The notes under the pieces: model-generated
What the model was told of the DNA's origin: nothing
Database searches by the model: none
What the model saw: only the letters and a program-made list of their open reading frames with translations
Translations under genes and position numbers: made by a program
Shown here: positions 21,334 to 29,862 of the stretch, one piece after another
How positions within the stretch are numbered: position 1 is the first letter of the stretch
How the letters are laid out: each line of letters begins with the position of its first letter
Source of the DNA: CAZQXD01 sp964597315
GTDB lineage: Bacteria; Pseudomonadota; Gammaproteobacteria; Competibacterales; Competibacteraceae
DNA: 29,862 bases
Reading direction: 5' to 3'
Assembly: GCA_964597315.1 (NCBI GenBank)
Contig: CAZQXD010000055.1
Coordinates: forward strand, 1-29,862

Positions 21334-24255
21334 ATGCCCGGATTCGACGCCGCCCTCGCCACCCTGCCCGAGGCCCAACGACCGGCGGTCGCCGGTCATT
21401 GGCAGGCGTTCCGGGATGCCTGTGCGCGGGATGCCGTACCCCTACCCCAAGACCCCACCCTGCTGGCACGGCTGGCCCGAACCTGGGCGTGCAGCGAATT
21501 CGCGGCCCGTACCTGCATCCGCTGGCCGACCCAATGTCAGGACTTGCTGAGCAGTGGTGATCTGTCGGCGAGCTATTCCGAAGACGGCTGCCGGACCCGA
21601 CTGGAGTCGCTGCTGGAGACGGTCAGTGATGCCGCTGCGCTGGGGATTGCCCTACGCCGGTTTCGGGCCAGAGAAATGCTGCGCATTGCTTGGCGGGACC
21701 TCAACAATCTGGCGGAACTGCCTGAAACTCTGGCCGATCTGAGCCGTTTGGCCGATGCTTGTCTCGCCTCGGCTCTGGACCGGCTGCATGGCTGGGAAGT
21801 GGAGCGCTTCGGGGAGCCACGGGGGGCCACTGGCCAGGCCCAGCGGTTGGTGGTATTGGGGATGGGGAAGTTGGGCGGCTTGGAATTAAATTATTCCTCG
21901 GATATCGACCTGATTTTTGCCTATCCCGAAAAAGGCGAAACCGATGGTCGGCGCAGTCGTGACAATGGAGAATTTTTTAGCCGTCTCGGCCAGCAACTGA
22001 TCAAGGTGCTCAACGAACCCACGGCCGAGGGTTTCGTGTTTCGGGTGGACATGCGGCTGCGGCCCTTCGGCGATAGCGGTCCGCTGGTGATGAGCTTCGC
22101 CGCCCTGGAGGAGTACTACCAGAACCAAGGCCGGGACTGGGAACGTTACGCCATGATCAAAGTGCGGGTAGTGGCCGGCGATCCTAGCGATGGAGAACGG
22201 CTGATCCAGGCGTTGCGCCCATTCGTGTATCGCCGCTATCTGGACTACGGAGCCTTCGAGTCGTTGCGGGATATGAAGGCCATGATCGCTCGGGAGGTGG
22301 AGCGCAAGGGTCTGCGGCGCAATGTCAAGCTAGGGCCGGGGGGGATTCGGGAGATTGAGTTCATCGGCCAGGCTTTCCAGTTGATCTACGGTGGCCGGGA
22401 GCCGGGACTGCGGGTCCGGGGCATCCTTCAGGTGCTGGATTATTTGGCCGACAGCGAGCGGCTGGCCGGCTATACGGTGCGCGGACTTAAACGGGCTTAT
22501 GATTTTTTGCGCCGCACGGAGAACCGCCTGCAAGCCTGGGATGATCGCCAAACCCATGATTTGCCCGAAGACCCAGCTGCTAAGTCGCGGTTGGCCTTCG
22601 CCATGGGTTATGCCGACTGGTCCGGCTATGTGCGGGCGCTTCTGCGCCATACTCGCTTTGTCTCCGAGCAGTTTCAGCAGGTGTTTGCCGTTCCTCAGAC
22701 CGAAAACGGCAACGACCCGACGGCGGCGGATTTCACCGCCATTTGGCGAGGTGATTCAGGGCGGGAGCAGGTTCTGGAACTGCTGGCCGCCCACGGTTAC
22801 GGCAGTTCCGAGGCGGCTTTGGCCTGCCTCGACCGGCTGCGGGGCAGTTTCAGTCGCCGGGCCTTGAGCAAGCGTGGCCAGGAGCGGTTGGATCAGCTTA
22901 TGCCCCTGGTGTTGGCAGCCGTGGCCGGCGCCGGGCAGCCGGTCGTGACGTTGGAACGCATCACCCGGTTGCTGGAGGCTATCGCCCGGCGTTCGGTATA
23001 CCTGGCCCTGCTGGTGGACAACCCCATGGCCCTGTCGCAACTGGTCAAGCTCTGCGACGCCAGTATCTGGATCGCCGAGTACTTGGCCCGTTACCCCTTG
23101 CTGCTGGATGAACTGCTGGACCCAGCCAGTCTCTACGTTCCCTTGGACCGCCCGGCCCTGGCTGCGGAACTGGACCAACTGCTGGATCGGGTGCCCGCCG
23201 ACGATGAAGAGCAAGTACTGGATGTGCTGCGCCATTTCCAGCACACCAATCTGCTGCGGGTGGCTGCCGCAGACATCAGCGGCGCCATGCCGTTGATGAT
23301 CGTCAGCGATCATCTCACCGAGGTGGCCGAGGTACTGCTGCGCAAGGTGCTAGCCCTGGCCTGGGCCGATGTCACATCCCGGTTCGGCAAACCCTGTTAC
23401 AGCGTGGACAGCCAAACCCGGGAGGCCGGATTGGCCATCATTGCCTACGGCAAGCTTGGGGGCATCGAGCTGGGCTATGGTTCCGACCTGGACCTGGTGT
23501 TTCTCCATGACAGCCACGGCGCCGATCAGCACACTGATGGGCCACGCCAACTGGATAACGCCACGTTTTTCCTGCGCCTGGTGCAGCGGATCATCCATAT
23601 GCTCACCATTCAGACCGCTTCCGGCGCCCTCTATGAGGTCGACACCCGGCTACGACCCAGCGGTAAGTCCGGGCTGCTAGTCTCCAGCTTGGATGCCTTT
23701 GGCGAGTACCAGCGCGGCCAGGCCTGGACCTGGGAGCATCAGGCCCTGGTCCGCGCCCGGGCGGTGGCGGGGTCTGCGGACATCAAGACCCGCTTCGAAA
23801 ACCTGCGCCGGGAAGTACTGAGCCAGCCTCGGGATGTGGCTGGTTTGCGCCGAGAGGTGCGGGAGATGCGGGAGCGCATGCGCCACGAACTGGGTTCCGC
23901 CGAGCCTGGTCGCTTTCATCTCAAGCAGGATCGTGGTGGTATCGCCGATATTGAATTTATGGTGCAATATGCGGTATTAGCGCACGCTCGCCGGTACCCC
24001 GAGTTGTTGACGTACACCGACAATATCCGGCAGATCGATGGTCTTGAGGAGGTAGGGGTACTCTCCGGCGAAGACGCGGCGCTGCTGCGGGATGCTTACC
24101 GGGATCTGCGCCGACGGGCGCACCGGCTCACGCTCCAAGACCAGACCAGTCTTATCCCCAGAGCGGAGGTGGGCGACTATCCCCAACGTGTGATGCGAAT
24201 CTGGAACGTCCTGCTGGAGAGTGACGACCAAGGCGCCATGGAAAAAGAACTTTAA
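21334..24255 (+). CDS. glnE: Bifunctional glutamine synthetase adenylyltransferase/deadenylase GlnE
   Basis: GlnE adds and removes AMP on glutamine synthetase in response to PII and glutamine. The 973-aa length fits the family (E. coli 946). Two nucleotidyltransferase domains are visible. The N-terminal one (about 165-300) has LGMGKLGGLELNYSSDIDLI. The C-terminal one (about 705-840) has IAYGKLGGIELGYGSDLDLV. Each is followed by a VDMRLRPFGDSG or VDTRLRPSGKSG strand and by a GPGGIREIEFIGQ or DRGGIADIEFMVQ helix. The order (deadenylase first, adenylylase second) follows the E. coli protein. It lies 87 nt after purK with no overlap, so probably has its own promoter, and 56 nt ahead of ilvE, the order glnE-ilvE also seen in Pseudomonas. 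Confidence 0.97.
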   Translation: MPGFDAALATLPEAQRPAVAGHWQAFRDACARDAVPLPQDPTLLARLARTWACSEFAARTCIRWPTQCQDLLSSGDLSASYSEDGCRTRLESLLETVSDAAALGIALRRFRAREMLRIAWRDLNNLAELPETLADLSRLADACLASALDRLHGWEVERFGEPRGATGQAQRLVVLGMGKLGGLELNYSSDIDLIFAYPEKGETDGRRSRDNGEFFSRLGQQLIKVLNEPTAEGFVFRVDMRLRPFGDSGPLVMSFAALEEYYQNQGRDWERYAMIKVRVVAGDPSDGERLIQALRPFVYRRYLDYGAFESLRDMKAMIAREVERKGLRRNVKLGPGGIREIEFIGQAFQLIYGGREPGLRVRGILQVLDYLADSERLAGYTVRGLKRAYDFLRRTENRLQAWDDRQTHDLPEDPAAKSRLAFAMGYADWSGYVRALLRHTRFVSEQFQQVFAVPQTENGNDPTAADFTAIWRGDSGREQVLELLAAHGYGSSEAALACLDRLRGSFSRRALSKRGQERLDQLMPLVLAAVAGAGQPVVTLERITRLLEAIARRSVYLALLVDNPMALSQLVKLCDASIWIAEYLARYPLLLDELLDPASLYVPLDRPALAAELDQLLDRVPADDEEQVLDVLRHFQHTNLLRVAAADISGAMPLMIVSDHLTEVAEVLLRKVLALAWADVTSRFGKPCYSVDSQTREAGLAIIAYGKLGGIELGYGSDLDLVFLHDSHGADQHTDGPRQLDNATFFLRLVQRIIHMLTIQTASGALYEVDTRLRPSGKSGLLVSSLDAFGEYQRGQAWTWEHQALVRARAVAGSADIKTRFENLRREVLSQPRDVAGLRREVREMRERMRHELGSAEPGRFHLKQDRGGIADIEFMVQYAVLAHARRYPELLTYTDNIRQIDGLEEVGVLSGEDAALLRDAYRDLRRRAHRLTLQDQTSLIPRAEVGDYPQRVMRIWNVLLESDDQGAMEKEL

Positions 24256-24311
24256 AATAGGCCGGGTTGATACCGGTCTGAATGTAACACCACCTTTTAG
24301 GAGTATTCGGC

Positions 24312-25232
24312 ATGACCTTCGATGACCGTGACGGCCTGATCTGGCTGGACGGCGAACTGATCCCCTGGCGTGAGGCCAAGACCCATGTGCTGACCCATAC
24401 TCTGCACTATGGCATGGGCGTTTTCGAGGGCGTCCGCGCCTACAAGACCGATCAGGGCGCCGCCATCTTTCGGCTCCCCGCCCATACCGAGCGGTTGTTC
24501 CGTTCGGCCCATATCGTCGGCATGAAAATGCCCTACGATAAAGACACAGTCAACGAGGCTTGCCGGGCCTCGGTTCGGGAAAACGGACTGGAAAGCGCCT
24601 ATATTCGCCCTATGGCTTTCTACGGCAGCGAAGGCATGGGGCTGCGGGCCGACAACCTCAGTGTTCATCTGATGGTCGCCGCCTGGGAGTGGGGCGCCTA
24701 TCTCGGGGCGGAGAATATGCAACGGGGCATCCGCATCCGCACGTCGTCCTTCACCCGTCATCATGTCAACATTACTATGTGCAAGGCCAAGGCCAACGGC
24801 AACTATATGAATTCCATGCTGGCCTTGCAGGAAGCCCTGCGTGACGGCTACGACGAGGCGCTGCTGCTGGACAACGAGGGCTATGTCTCCGAAGGCAGTG
24901 GCGAGAATGTTTTCATTATTCGCGACGGGATCATCTACACGCCAGACTTGACCTCGGCCCTGGAGGGCATCACCCGGGATACCATCGTCCGTTTCGCCGC
25001 CGACCTGGGTATTCCCCTGAAAGAGAAGCGCATCACTCGCGACGAGGTGTATATCGCCGACGAGGCGTTTTTCACCGGCACCGCCGCCGAGGTCACCCCG
25101 ATCCGGGAAATCGACGGTCGGAGCATTGGTTCCGGCAGCCGCGGTCCCATTACCACCCGCCTGCAATCCCTGTACTTTGACCAGGTTCATGGCCGCCGGG
25201 AGCAGTACCCGGAATGGCTAACCGTGGTCTAG
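24312..25232 (+). CDS. ilvE: Branched-chain amino acid aminotransferase IlvE
   Basis: IlvE performs the last transamination in leucine, isoleucine and valine synthesis with glutamate as donor. The 306-aa fold-type IV PLP enzyme has the pyridoxal lysine K160 within MCKAKANGNYMNS. It also has the N-terminal LHYGMGVFEGVRAY, RLPAHTERLF, the EALLLDNEGYVSEGSGENVF segment, and FFTGTAAEVTPIREIDGR near the end. ATG 24312 is preceded by AGGAG about 9 nt away. It follows glnE and is followed within 26 nt by the CHCC zinc-finger gene, suggesting one transcript. Confidence 0.97.
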   Translation: MTFDDRDGLIWLDGELIPWREAKTHVLTHTLHYGMGVFEGVRAYKTDQGAAIFRLPAHTERLFRSAHIVGMKMPYDKDTVNEACRASVRENGLESAYIRPMAFYGSEGMGLRADNLSVHLMVAAWEWGAYLGAENMQRGIRIRTSSFTRHHVNITMCKAKANGNYMNSMLALQEALRDGYDEALLLDNEGYVSEGSGENVFIIRDGIIYTPDLTSALEGITRDTIVRFAADLGIPLKEKRITRDEVYIADEAFFTGTAAEVTPIREIDGRSIGSGSRGPITTRLQSLYFDQVHGRREQYPEWLTVV

Positions 25233-25258
25233 GACCTGTCATTGACGAGGAAACCCCC

Positions 25259-25465
25259 GTGCCCACAGCCGCTCAAGCCGGAACCATCCCGCCCAATGCC
25301 CAAAACCGTTACGAGGTGACCCGAGCGGATCTGCCGTTGTCCTGCCCAATGCCAGCGATGAGTCTGTGGAACTCCCATCCCAAGGTTTATCTTCCCGTGG
25401 AGGCTACCGGCCAAGCCAAGTGTCCTTATTGCGGGGCCGATTATGTGCTGCTGGACAAGGACTGA
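25259..25465 (+). CDS. CHCC-type zinc-finger small protein
   Basis: The 68-aa protein contains C, H, C and C in the order LSCPMPAMSLWNSHPKVYL then KCPYCGADYVLL, the pattern of the zf-CHCC family (related to the mitochondrial complex I subunit NDUFS6). Its bacterial role is not established. GTG 25259 was chosen because GACGAGG precedes it by 8 nt. An in-frame ATG at 25214 lies inside ilvE and has no ribosome binding site. Linkage to ilvE is common in gammaproteobacteria as far as I recall. Confidence 0.85.
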   Translation: MPTAAQAGTIPPNAQNRYEVTRADLPLSCPMPAMSLWNSHPKVYLPVEATGQAKCPYCGADYVLLDKD

Positions 25466-25504
25466 TCCCCCTCTTGGTTTCAGTGCGGCAACGGCACAAA
25501 TAAA

Positions 25505-26428
25505 ATGGGCGATCCCTGGGTAGTATGGCGGTTTTCAGACGGGCGCCCCGGCCACGATAACCAGACCTTGGGGTTGGTGGATGCCTTGGCGGAAATCACC
25601 CCGGTTACCGCTTATACGCTCGATCCCCTGCCGTCGCCCCGGGCGCTGTGGAGTCTGACTAGCCGCCGCATGAAACTGGGTGGAGGCCTGGAGTCGCCGG
25701 ATCTGATTTTGGGGGCAGGCCACGCCACCCATTTGTCCCTGCTGGCCACCCGCCGCTGCCGAGGCGGTCGGATCGTGGTATTGATGCGCCCCTCCCTGCC
25801 TCTGAGTTGGTTCGACCTGTGCCTGATTCCCGAACATGACAATCCCCCGCGACGAGGTAATGTGCTACCCACCCGCGGTGCCTTAAACCGAGTTCGGCCC
25901 GTGGAAGGCCACGATCCCAATATGGGTTTGCTCTTAGTGGGGGGGCCATCGGCTCATTACGATTGGGATGACTCCGCCCTTTGGCGGCAGATTGCCACTG
26001 TGGCGGAGGCGGATGCCGACTGCCATTGGACCCTGACCACCTCTCGACGCACCCCGGACCACTTTCTAAAGCACCCCACCGCCTCAGTTCACTCCAACCT
26101 GGAAGTGGTCTCCTGGTCGGAGACGGGGCCAGGCTGGTTGGTTCAGCGGCTGGCCGAAGCCGGGCGAGTGTGGGTCACGGCCGACAGCGTATCCATGGTG
26201 TACGAAGCTCTGACCGCCGGGGCTGCGGTGGGTATCCTGGAAGTGCCGGAACGGGGCGATAGTCGGGTGGGCAGAGGACTCAACACCTTACGAGACGACG
26301 CTTGGGTAACGCTATTCAGGGATTGGCGCAAAGGAGCGGTGTTATCTCGACCTCAAGGTGATTTTCACGAAACGGCGCGTTGTGCCCACTGGATTTATAG
26401 ACAATGGCTAAAACCTTCCGACCGCTGA
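25505..26428 (+). CDS. ELM1/DUF1022-family protein (mitochondrial fission ELM1-like)
   Basis: The 307-aa protein begins WVVWRFSDGRPGHDNQTLGL and contains DLILGAGHATHLSLLATRR, MRPSLPLSWFDLCLIPEHD, LLVGGPSAHYDW, and VWVTADSVSMVYEALTAGAAVG. These are typical of the ELM1-like family, which has a GT-B-like architecture and is named after a plant protein. Bacterial members usually sit in LPS or polysaccharide gene groups, as here. The next gene, a glycosyltransferase, overlaps its end by 25 nt, so the two are co-translated. A role in envelope sugar transfer is inference. No catalytic residues can be assigned. Confidence 0.88.
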   Translation: MGDPWVVWRFSDGRPGHDNQTLGLVDALAEITPVTAYTLDPLPSPRALWSLTSRRMKLGGGLESPDLILGAGHATHLSLLATRRCRGGRIVVLMRPSLPLSWFDLCLIPEHDNPPRRGNVLPTRGALNRVRPVEGHDPNMGLLLVGGPSAHYDWDDSALWRQIATVAEADADCHWTLTTSRRTPDHFLKHPTASVHSNLEVVSWSETGPGWLVQRLAEAGRVWVTADSVSMVYEALTAGAAVGILEVPERGDSRVGRGLNTLRDDAWVTLFRDWRKGAVLSRPQGDFHETARCAHWIYRQWLKPSDR

Positions 26429-27537
26429 CCGTAGTGCAGATGCTACCGGCCCTGAACAGCGGTGGGGTCGAGCGCGGCACCCTGGAGGTGGCCCGGGAAC
26501 TGGTGCAACGGGGCCATCGCTCCATTGTCATCTCCGCCGGCGGTCGACTGGTGGAGCAATTGCTTAACGAGGGCAGCGAACATCGATGCTGGTCGGTGGG
26601 GGCCAAGCATCCCAAGACCTTGTTGCTTATTCCCCAGGTGGCGGGGCTGCTACGCGAGCAACGCCCGGATATTCTCCATCTGCGTTCCCGGCTGCCAGCC
26701 TGGATCGGCTATTTGGCTTGGCGAACACTGCCAGCGGGTCGGCGGCCCCGACTGGTGACCACGGTGCATGGAGCCTATCGGGTCAACCGCTACAGTGCCA
26801 TCATGACCCGAGGGGAACGGGTCATCGCTGTATCTGGCGTCATCCGTGACTATATTCTGACGAACTATCCCAATGTACCTGCGGAGCGGATCCAAGTGAT
26901 TTACCGGGGTATTGACCCCGAGCGATTCCCCCATGGCTATCGCCCAACCGGCGAGTGGTTAACGGTCTGGCGCCGGGATTTTCCCCAGACCCAGGATAAA
27001 TACCTCATCACCCTGCCGGCCCGGATCACCCGGCTCAAAGGCCATGACGACTTAATCCGTCTGATGAGCGCCCTCAAAGCCCGGGGCCTGGCGGTCCATG
27101 GTCTGATCGTGGGAGGGGTCGAACAGCGTCGCAAGCCTTATCTTGATGAATTGCGCGCCAAGGTTACGGCTGCCGGGCTTGATGGCTGGATTACCTTTAC
27201 GGGGCATCGCGCCGACCTGCGAGAGATCATGGCGGTGTCCGATCTGGTGCTGACCCTATCTTGGGACGAAGCCTTCGGTCGCACTACCGTGGAGGCCCTG
27301 AGCCTGGGTGTGCCGGTGATCGGCTATGATCGGGGCGGCACCGCCGAGGTGTTGGAGAGACTCTACCCGGCTGGTCGTGTACCTGTTGGCGACCTTACCG
27401 CCCTGGAAACGCGGGTGCTGGAGTTCATGGCTGGGGCAACACCCGTGCCCCAACGGTCGGTTTTTCCCCTGCAAAGCATGCTGGACGAAACCCTGGCACT
27501 GTACCAGGACCTGGGAGGCAGGGCTGACCAGGGGTAA
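26404..27537 (+). CDS. GT4-family glycosyltransferase
   Basis: The 377-aa protein has the GT-B fold pattern of family 4. The N-terminal acceptor domain starts VVQMLPALNSGGVERGTLEV. A linker follows with VIYRGIDPERFP. The donor domain has LPARITRLKGHDDLIRLM and the catalytic EAFGRTTVEALSLGVPVIG (E-x7-E). This layout is that of enzymes adding sugars to LPS core or O-antigen, using nucleotide-sugar donors at the inner face of the cytoplasmic membrane. Its start overlaps the ELM1-like gene. The specific sugar cannot be read from the sequence. Confidence 0.93.
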   Translation: MAKTFRPLTVVQMLPALNSGGVERGTLEVARELVQRGHRSIVISAGGRLVEQLLNEGSEHRCWSVGAKHPKTLLLIPQVAGLLREQRPDILHLRSRLPAWIGYLAWRTLPAGRRPRLVTTVHGAYRVNRYSAIMTRGERVIAVSGVIRDYILTNYPNVPAERIQVIYRGIDPERFPHGYRPTGEWLTVWRRDFPQTQDKYLITLPARITRLKGHDDLIRLMSALKARGLAVHGLIVGGVEQRRKPYLDELRAKVTAAGLDGWITFTGHRADLREIMAVSDLVLTLSWDEAFGRTTVEALSLGVPVIGYDRGGTAEVLERLYPAGRVPVGDLTALETRVLEFMAGATPVPQRSVFPLQSMLDETLALYQDLGGRADQG

Positions 27538-27557
27538 GGCGTCAACGCCGTGGTCAA

Positions 27558-27578
27558 GGCAGGGGCAGGGGCAGGGGG
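27558..27578. repeat. Short GGGGCA repeat
   Basis: Three G-rich units (GGCA, GGGGCA, GGGGCA then GGGGG) form a low-complexity tract just past the GT4 gene, between convergent genes. Probably a slipped-strand repeat with no function; it could vary in copy number between strains. Confidence 0.5.
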
Positions 27579-27717
27579 AGACTTGATTGTCTGACGGTCG
27601 CCAGCTTGAACGCTTTTTTCGCAACGGTGTGTGCCGATCCGGCAGAATTGGCCGCCCTGATCACGCCTCCCGCCAGTGGTGGACGGGATACCCCCCACGT
27701 GCCATTCGCCGTGACTG

Positions 27718-28707
27718 TCAGACCAGGCCGTGGTCCACAAGTGTTTTTAACACTCGCTCTGGAGCCAGATCCGCAAGACAGGCATGGTGACGCTCCGGTG
27801 GACAAACCGGCAAAAAGCAGGGGCTGCACGGTACTGGCTGAATCAGCACGCGCTCCCGCTGGCCGATGGCATGGCTACGTTGCCAGTCGGTGGGACCAAA
27901 AAATCCGTACACCGGGATACCCGAAGCCGATAGAACATGCATGGGTCCAGAGTCACAGACAACAGCGAAACGGGCCTGACGACCCAACTCCACCAGTTCC
28001 AGGACTGAAAAAGCGCCGGTGGCGTCTAAGCCCACATGGCTAGCCAGTTCTCGGTTGATATTCCGGTCATCGGGACCGCCGATCCAGACGACATTCATCC
28101 CCCTGTCGGTCAGTGTCCGAGCCAGAGATGCAAAATGGCCCGCAGGCCAGCGCTTGGATATCCAACGGGCACTGGAGCCGGCATGGAAGACAGCGAAGCT
28201 GCCATTCTCAAGACCCTGCTGGCCAAGCCATTGCCGGACCCTATGCTGTGCTTTAAAGCCGGTATGCAACATCGGGCAGGGAGCCGCTGGCGGCAGACCG
28301 GCGCAAGCCAGCAGTTGGTTGAGCCGGTCGAAAACATGGTCAGTATGTGGTTGTTTCTGAGGAGCTAAAGAATGGGTATAAATCAGGGCCGATCCCATCC
28401 CGACTCGAAGGCTTGCCCTGGATACCAGAGTCATGGCTGCGCTACGCTCGCTGCCTTGTAGATCATAGACCGAATCGAACCCTGCTCGAAGTAGCCAAGC
28501 CAGCAACCGGGCCATGGCCGATACACCTTTGCGGGGAAATGCGTTGACTCGCAGGCGAGGGTGGTTTTCAAACAAAGCCGTAAAGCCTGGCGAGGTCAAC
28601 AAATGCAACTCGTCGTCTGGGTGGGCGCCAACAATGGTTTCTATGTGGGGGGTAGCTACGATGACATCGCCTAGCGCCCCAAGTTTGATAATAAGAACCT
28701 TTGCCAT
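27718..28707 (-). CDS. GT9-family (heptosyltransferase-like) LPS glycosyltransferase
   Basis: The 329-aa protein matches the ADP-heptose:LPS heptosyltransferase family. It begins with VLIIKLGALGDVIVATPHIE, has VYDLQGSERSAAM, the donor-site FAVFHAGSSARWISKRWPAG, WIGGPDDRN, and AVVCDSGPMHVLSASGIPVYGFFGPT near the C-terminus. A Cys-rich stretch PCSPCFLPVCPPERHHAC follows, typical of the family. Such enzymes add heptose (or related sugars) to inner-core lipopolysaccharide. I cannot tell WaaC from WaaF or WaaQ by motif. It converges with the GT4 gene and is divergent from the epimerase gene. Confidence 0.93.
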   Translation of the reverse strand: MAKVLIIKLGALGDVIVATPHIETIVGAHPDDELHLLTSPGFTALFENHPRLRVNAFPRKGVSAMARLLAWLLRAGFDSVYDLQGSERSAAMTLVSRASLRVGMGSALIYTHSLAPQKQPHTDHVFDRLNQLLACAGLPPAAPCPMLHTGFKAQHRVRQWLGQQGLENGSFAVFHAGSSARWISKRWPAGHFASLARTLTDRGMNVVWIGGPDDRNINRELASHVGLDATGAFSVLELVELGRQARFAVVCDSGPMHVLSASGIPVYGFFGPTDWQRSHAIGQRERVLIQPVPCSPCFLPVCPPERHHACLADLAPERVLKTLVDHGLV

Positions 28708-28829
28708 AAGCTTTACCGGTCGATGAAGTTACCGGAGAGTACACCATCAGGTATCAAAGCTTTTATACGAACTTTATCTAGAGAGACTTAACATAACCAC
28801 GCATTGATGACGGGGACAGGCAGGGTAAC

Positions 28830-29792
28830 ATGAACACAAGGCCATTTTTGGTGACCGGCGCGGCCGGTTTTATTGGCAGTCATTCGGTAGACCGCTTGTT
28901 GGCTCAAGACTACAAAGTGGTGGGTTTGGACGATTTAAGCAGTGGTCGGCTGGACAATCTAGCCAAGGCCAAGGCCATGCCCGGATTCCGGTTTGTCCAG
29001 GGTGATGTGAGCGATGAGAAGCAGATGCGATCATTGTTCAGAGAGTACGATTTCGCCGGCGTTCTGCATCTGGCGGCATTGGTCAGCGTTCCCGAGAGCT
29101 TTGAGAAGCCTGCCCAGAACGCCAGAGTGAACCTCACCGCAACCGATCTTTTGGCCCGAACAGCCCTAGAGCGCGGCTGTCGGCGGATCGTTTTTGCGTC
29201 TTCAGCGGCAGTCTATGGCACTGACGCCGCCTTGCCCAATCGTGAGAGCGCCGCACCGCACCCGGTGTCGCCCTATGCGGCTGCCAAATTGGCTTCGGAA
29301 ATTATGCTGCTAGGTTATGCCGAAAGTCATGGCCTGGAAACGGTATGTTTTCGATACTTCAATGTCTATGGATCGCGTCAAAATCCAGGCTCGCCATATT
29401 CAGGTGTGTTGTCGATTTTTGATGACCGCTTTAAAGCTGGGCTGCCAGTGACTGTGTATGGCGATGGTGAACAAAGCCGAGACTTCATCTCGGTCCAGGA
29501 CGTGGCTCGGGCCAATTGTCATGCACTGAGCGCCATGACCGTGTCTTCGGACCGCTACAATCTTTGCACCGGGCAGGGTACAACGCTAAATCAGATCTTG
29601 CGTGTGTTCCGGGATGCCTTTCCTGACGTGCCCGAACCCCGGCACGGGGAGTCTAGGGTGGGGGATATCCGTCACTCCATAGGCGACCCCTCCAAGCTGC
29701 GCGAGGTGCTAGGCATCGAAGCGCACATCCCCTTTGACAACGGATTACGGGCACTGATCATCGGTCGCGAGCCGGAAAAAAAATCATCTTGA
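28830..29792 (+). CDS. NAD-dependent UDP-sugar 4-epimerase (WbpP/GalE-like)
   Basis: The 320-aa SDR-extended protein has the NAD-binding FLVTGAAGFIGSH (about 6-18), LDDLSSG, the substrate-site SSAAVYG, the catalytic YxxxK in SPYAAAKLASE, and ETVCFRYFNVYGSRQNP. The RYFNVYGSRQNP and PSPYS-like segment (NPGSPYSGVLSIF) are close to WbpP-type UDP-GlcNAc(A) 4-epimerases rather than short GalE enzymes. A product for O-antigen or exopolysaccharide synthesis is likely, in line with its glycosyltransferase neighbours. The C-terminus ends in a lysine-rich tail, with a strong promoter overlapping the stop codon. Confidence 0.92.
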   Translation: MNTRPFLVTGAAGFIGSHSVDRLLAQDYKVVGLDDLSSGRLDNLAKAKAMPGFRFVQGDVSDEKQMRSLFREYDFAGVLHLAALVSVPESFEKPAQNARVNLTATDLLARTALERGCRRIVFASSAAVYGTDAALPNRESAAPHPVSPYAAAKLASEIMLLGYAESHGLETVCFRYFNVYGSRQNPGSPYSGVLSIFDDRFKAGLPVTVYGDGEQSRDFISVQDVARANCHALSAMTVSSDRYNLCTGQGTTLNQILRVFRDAFPDVPEPRHGESRVGDIRHSIGDPSKLREVLGIEAHIPFDNGLRALIIGREPEKKSS

Positions 29793-29816
29793 CGCCCCAG
29801 GGTGGGACTGTATAAT
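29789..29816 (+). promoter_or_regulatory. Strong sigma70-type promoter at window end
   Basis: TTGACG (29789-29794) and a perfect TATAAT (29811-29816) are separated by 16 nt. The -35 overlaps the epimerase stop codon (29790-29792). The GC-rich discriminator that follows resembles promoters of growth-rate-controlled genes. The gene served lies beyond the window. Confidence 0.8.
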
Positions 29817-29821
29817 TCGCG

Positions 29822-29845
29822 GCCTGCATATTGAGGTGTGCAGGC
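29822..29845 (+). promoter_or_regulatory. Leader hairpin downstream of the end promoter
   Basis: The 7-nt arms GCCTGCA (29822-29828) and TGCAGGC (29839-29845) are exact reverse complements around a 10-nt loop. The hairpin starts almost at the expected transcription start. It may be a 5' stabilising stem or part of a ribosomal-protein-type leader; the sequence ends before this can be judged. Confidence 0.5.
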
Positions 29846-29862
29846 GAGGGGGTTGAGTTCTG

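Noticed and set aside
27538..27717. Gene in the gap between the convergent glycosyltransferases
   Set aside because: Frames here are either antisense to the GT9 gene or run through the GGGGCA repeat; no start signals or protein pattern.
1..29862. CRISPR arrays, insertion sequences, tRNA or rRNA genes, integrase
   Set aside because: I looked for regularly spaced repeats, transposase or integrase motifs and cloverleaf or rRNA signatures and saw none.

Overview
The window looks like a piece of a draft, GC-rich gammaproteobacterial chromosome. The gene content (full-length MnmG, GlnE and IlvE next to LPS-core-type glycosyltransferases, GlcDEF, PurE/PurK, a sensor kinase with a sodium:solute symporter domain) suggests a Chromatiales-like or related environmental lineage. 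That placement is inference from gene content and gene order; no rRNA or tRNA is present. A run of exactly 100 N inside purK (20194..20293) marks a scaffold join.

Left end (1..1214): a more A+T-rich, poorly conserved stretch. It holds a G-rich tandem repeat at the edge, a perfect 39-bp palindrome, a stand-alone HTH repressor on the minus strand, and two matching operator-like palindromes (AGAAC-N5-GTTCT). One palindrome sits at the repressor's own promoter. The other abuts a perfect TATAAT that faces a chain of tiny overlapping minus-strand reading frames. This repressor/small-peptide locus is the best candidate here for something undescribed.

1215..9006 (plus): mnmG, a small DUF6489-type protein, then a signalling operon made of a single-domain response regulator, a membrane pseudo-histidine-kinase fused to a DEDDh exonuclease, a two-TM small protein with a TTG start, and an SSS-STAC-histidine kinase of the CbrA/CrbS type.

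9059..16389: a divergent IclR regulator, then glcDEF (glycolate oxidase), dodecin, and two CitE-superfamily enzymes resembling malyl-CoA lyase (Mcl1) and malyl-CoA thioesterase (Mcl2). Together these can convert glycolate to glyoxylate and then, with acetyl-CoA, to malate without a classical malate synthase. A GntR/FadR-type operator (ATTGGT-CAT-ACCAAT) lies in front of glcD.

16450..19492 (minus): a redox group of thioredoxin reductase, a 2-Cys peroxiredoxin with an OxyR-like ATAG-N7-CTAT site upstream, and a rubredoxin reductase-like flavoprotein.

19603..29792: purE-purK, glnE, ilvE, a CHCC zinc-finger protein, then an envelope-polysaccharide group (ELM1-like protein, GT4 glycosyltransferase, a GT9 heptosyltransferase on the minus strand, and a UDP-sugar 4-epimerase). 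The window closes with a strong sigma70-type promoter and a leader hairpin for a gene that lies beyond the edge. I see no CRISPR array, insertion sequence, tRNA or rRNA.
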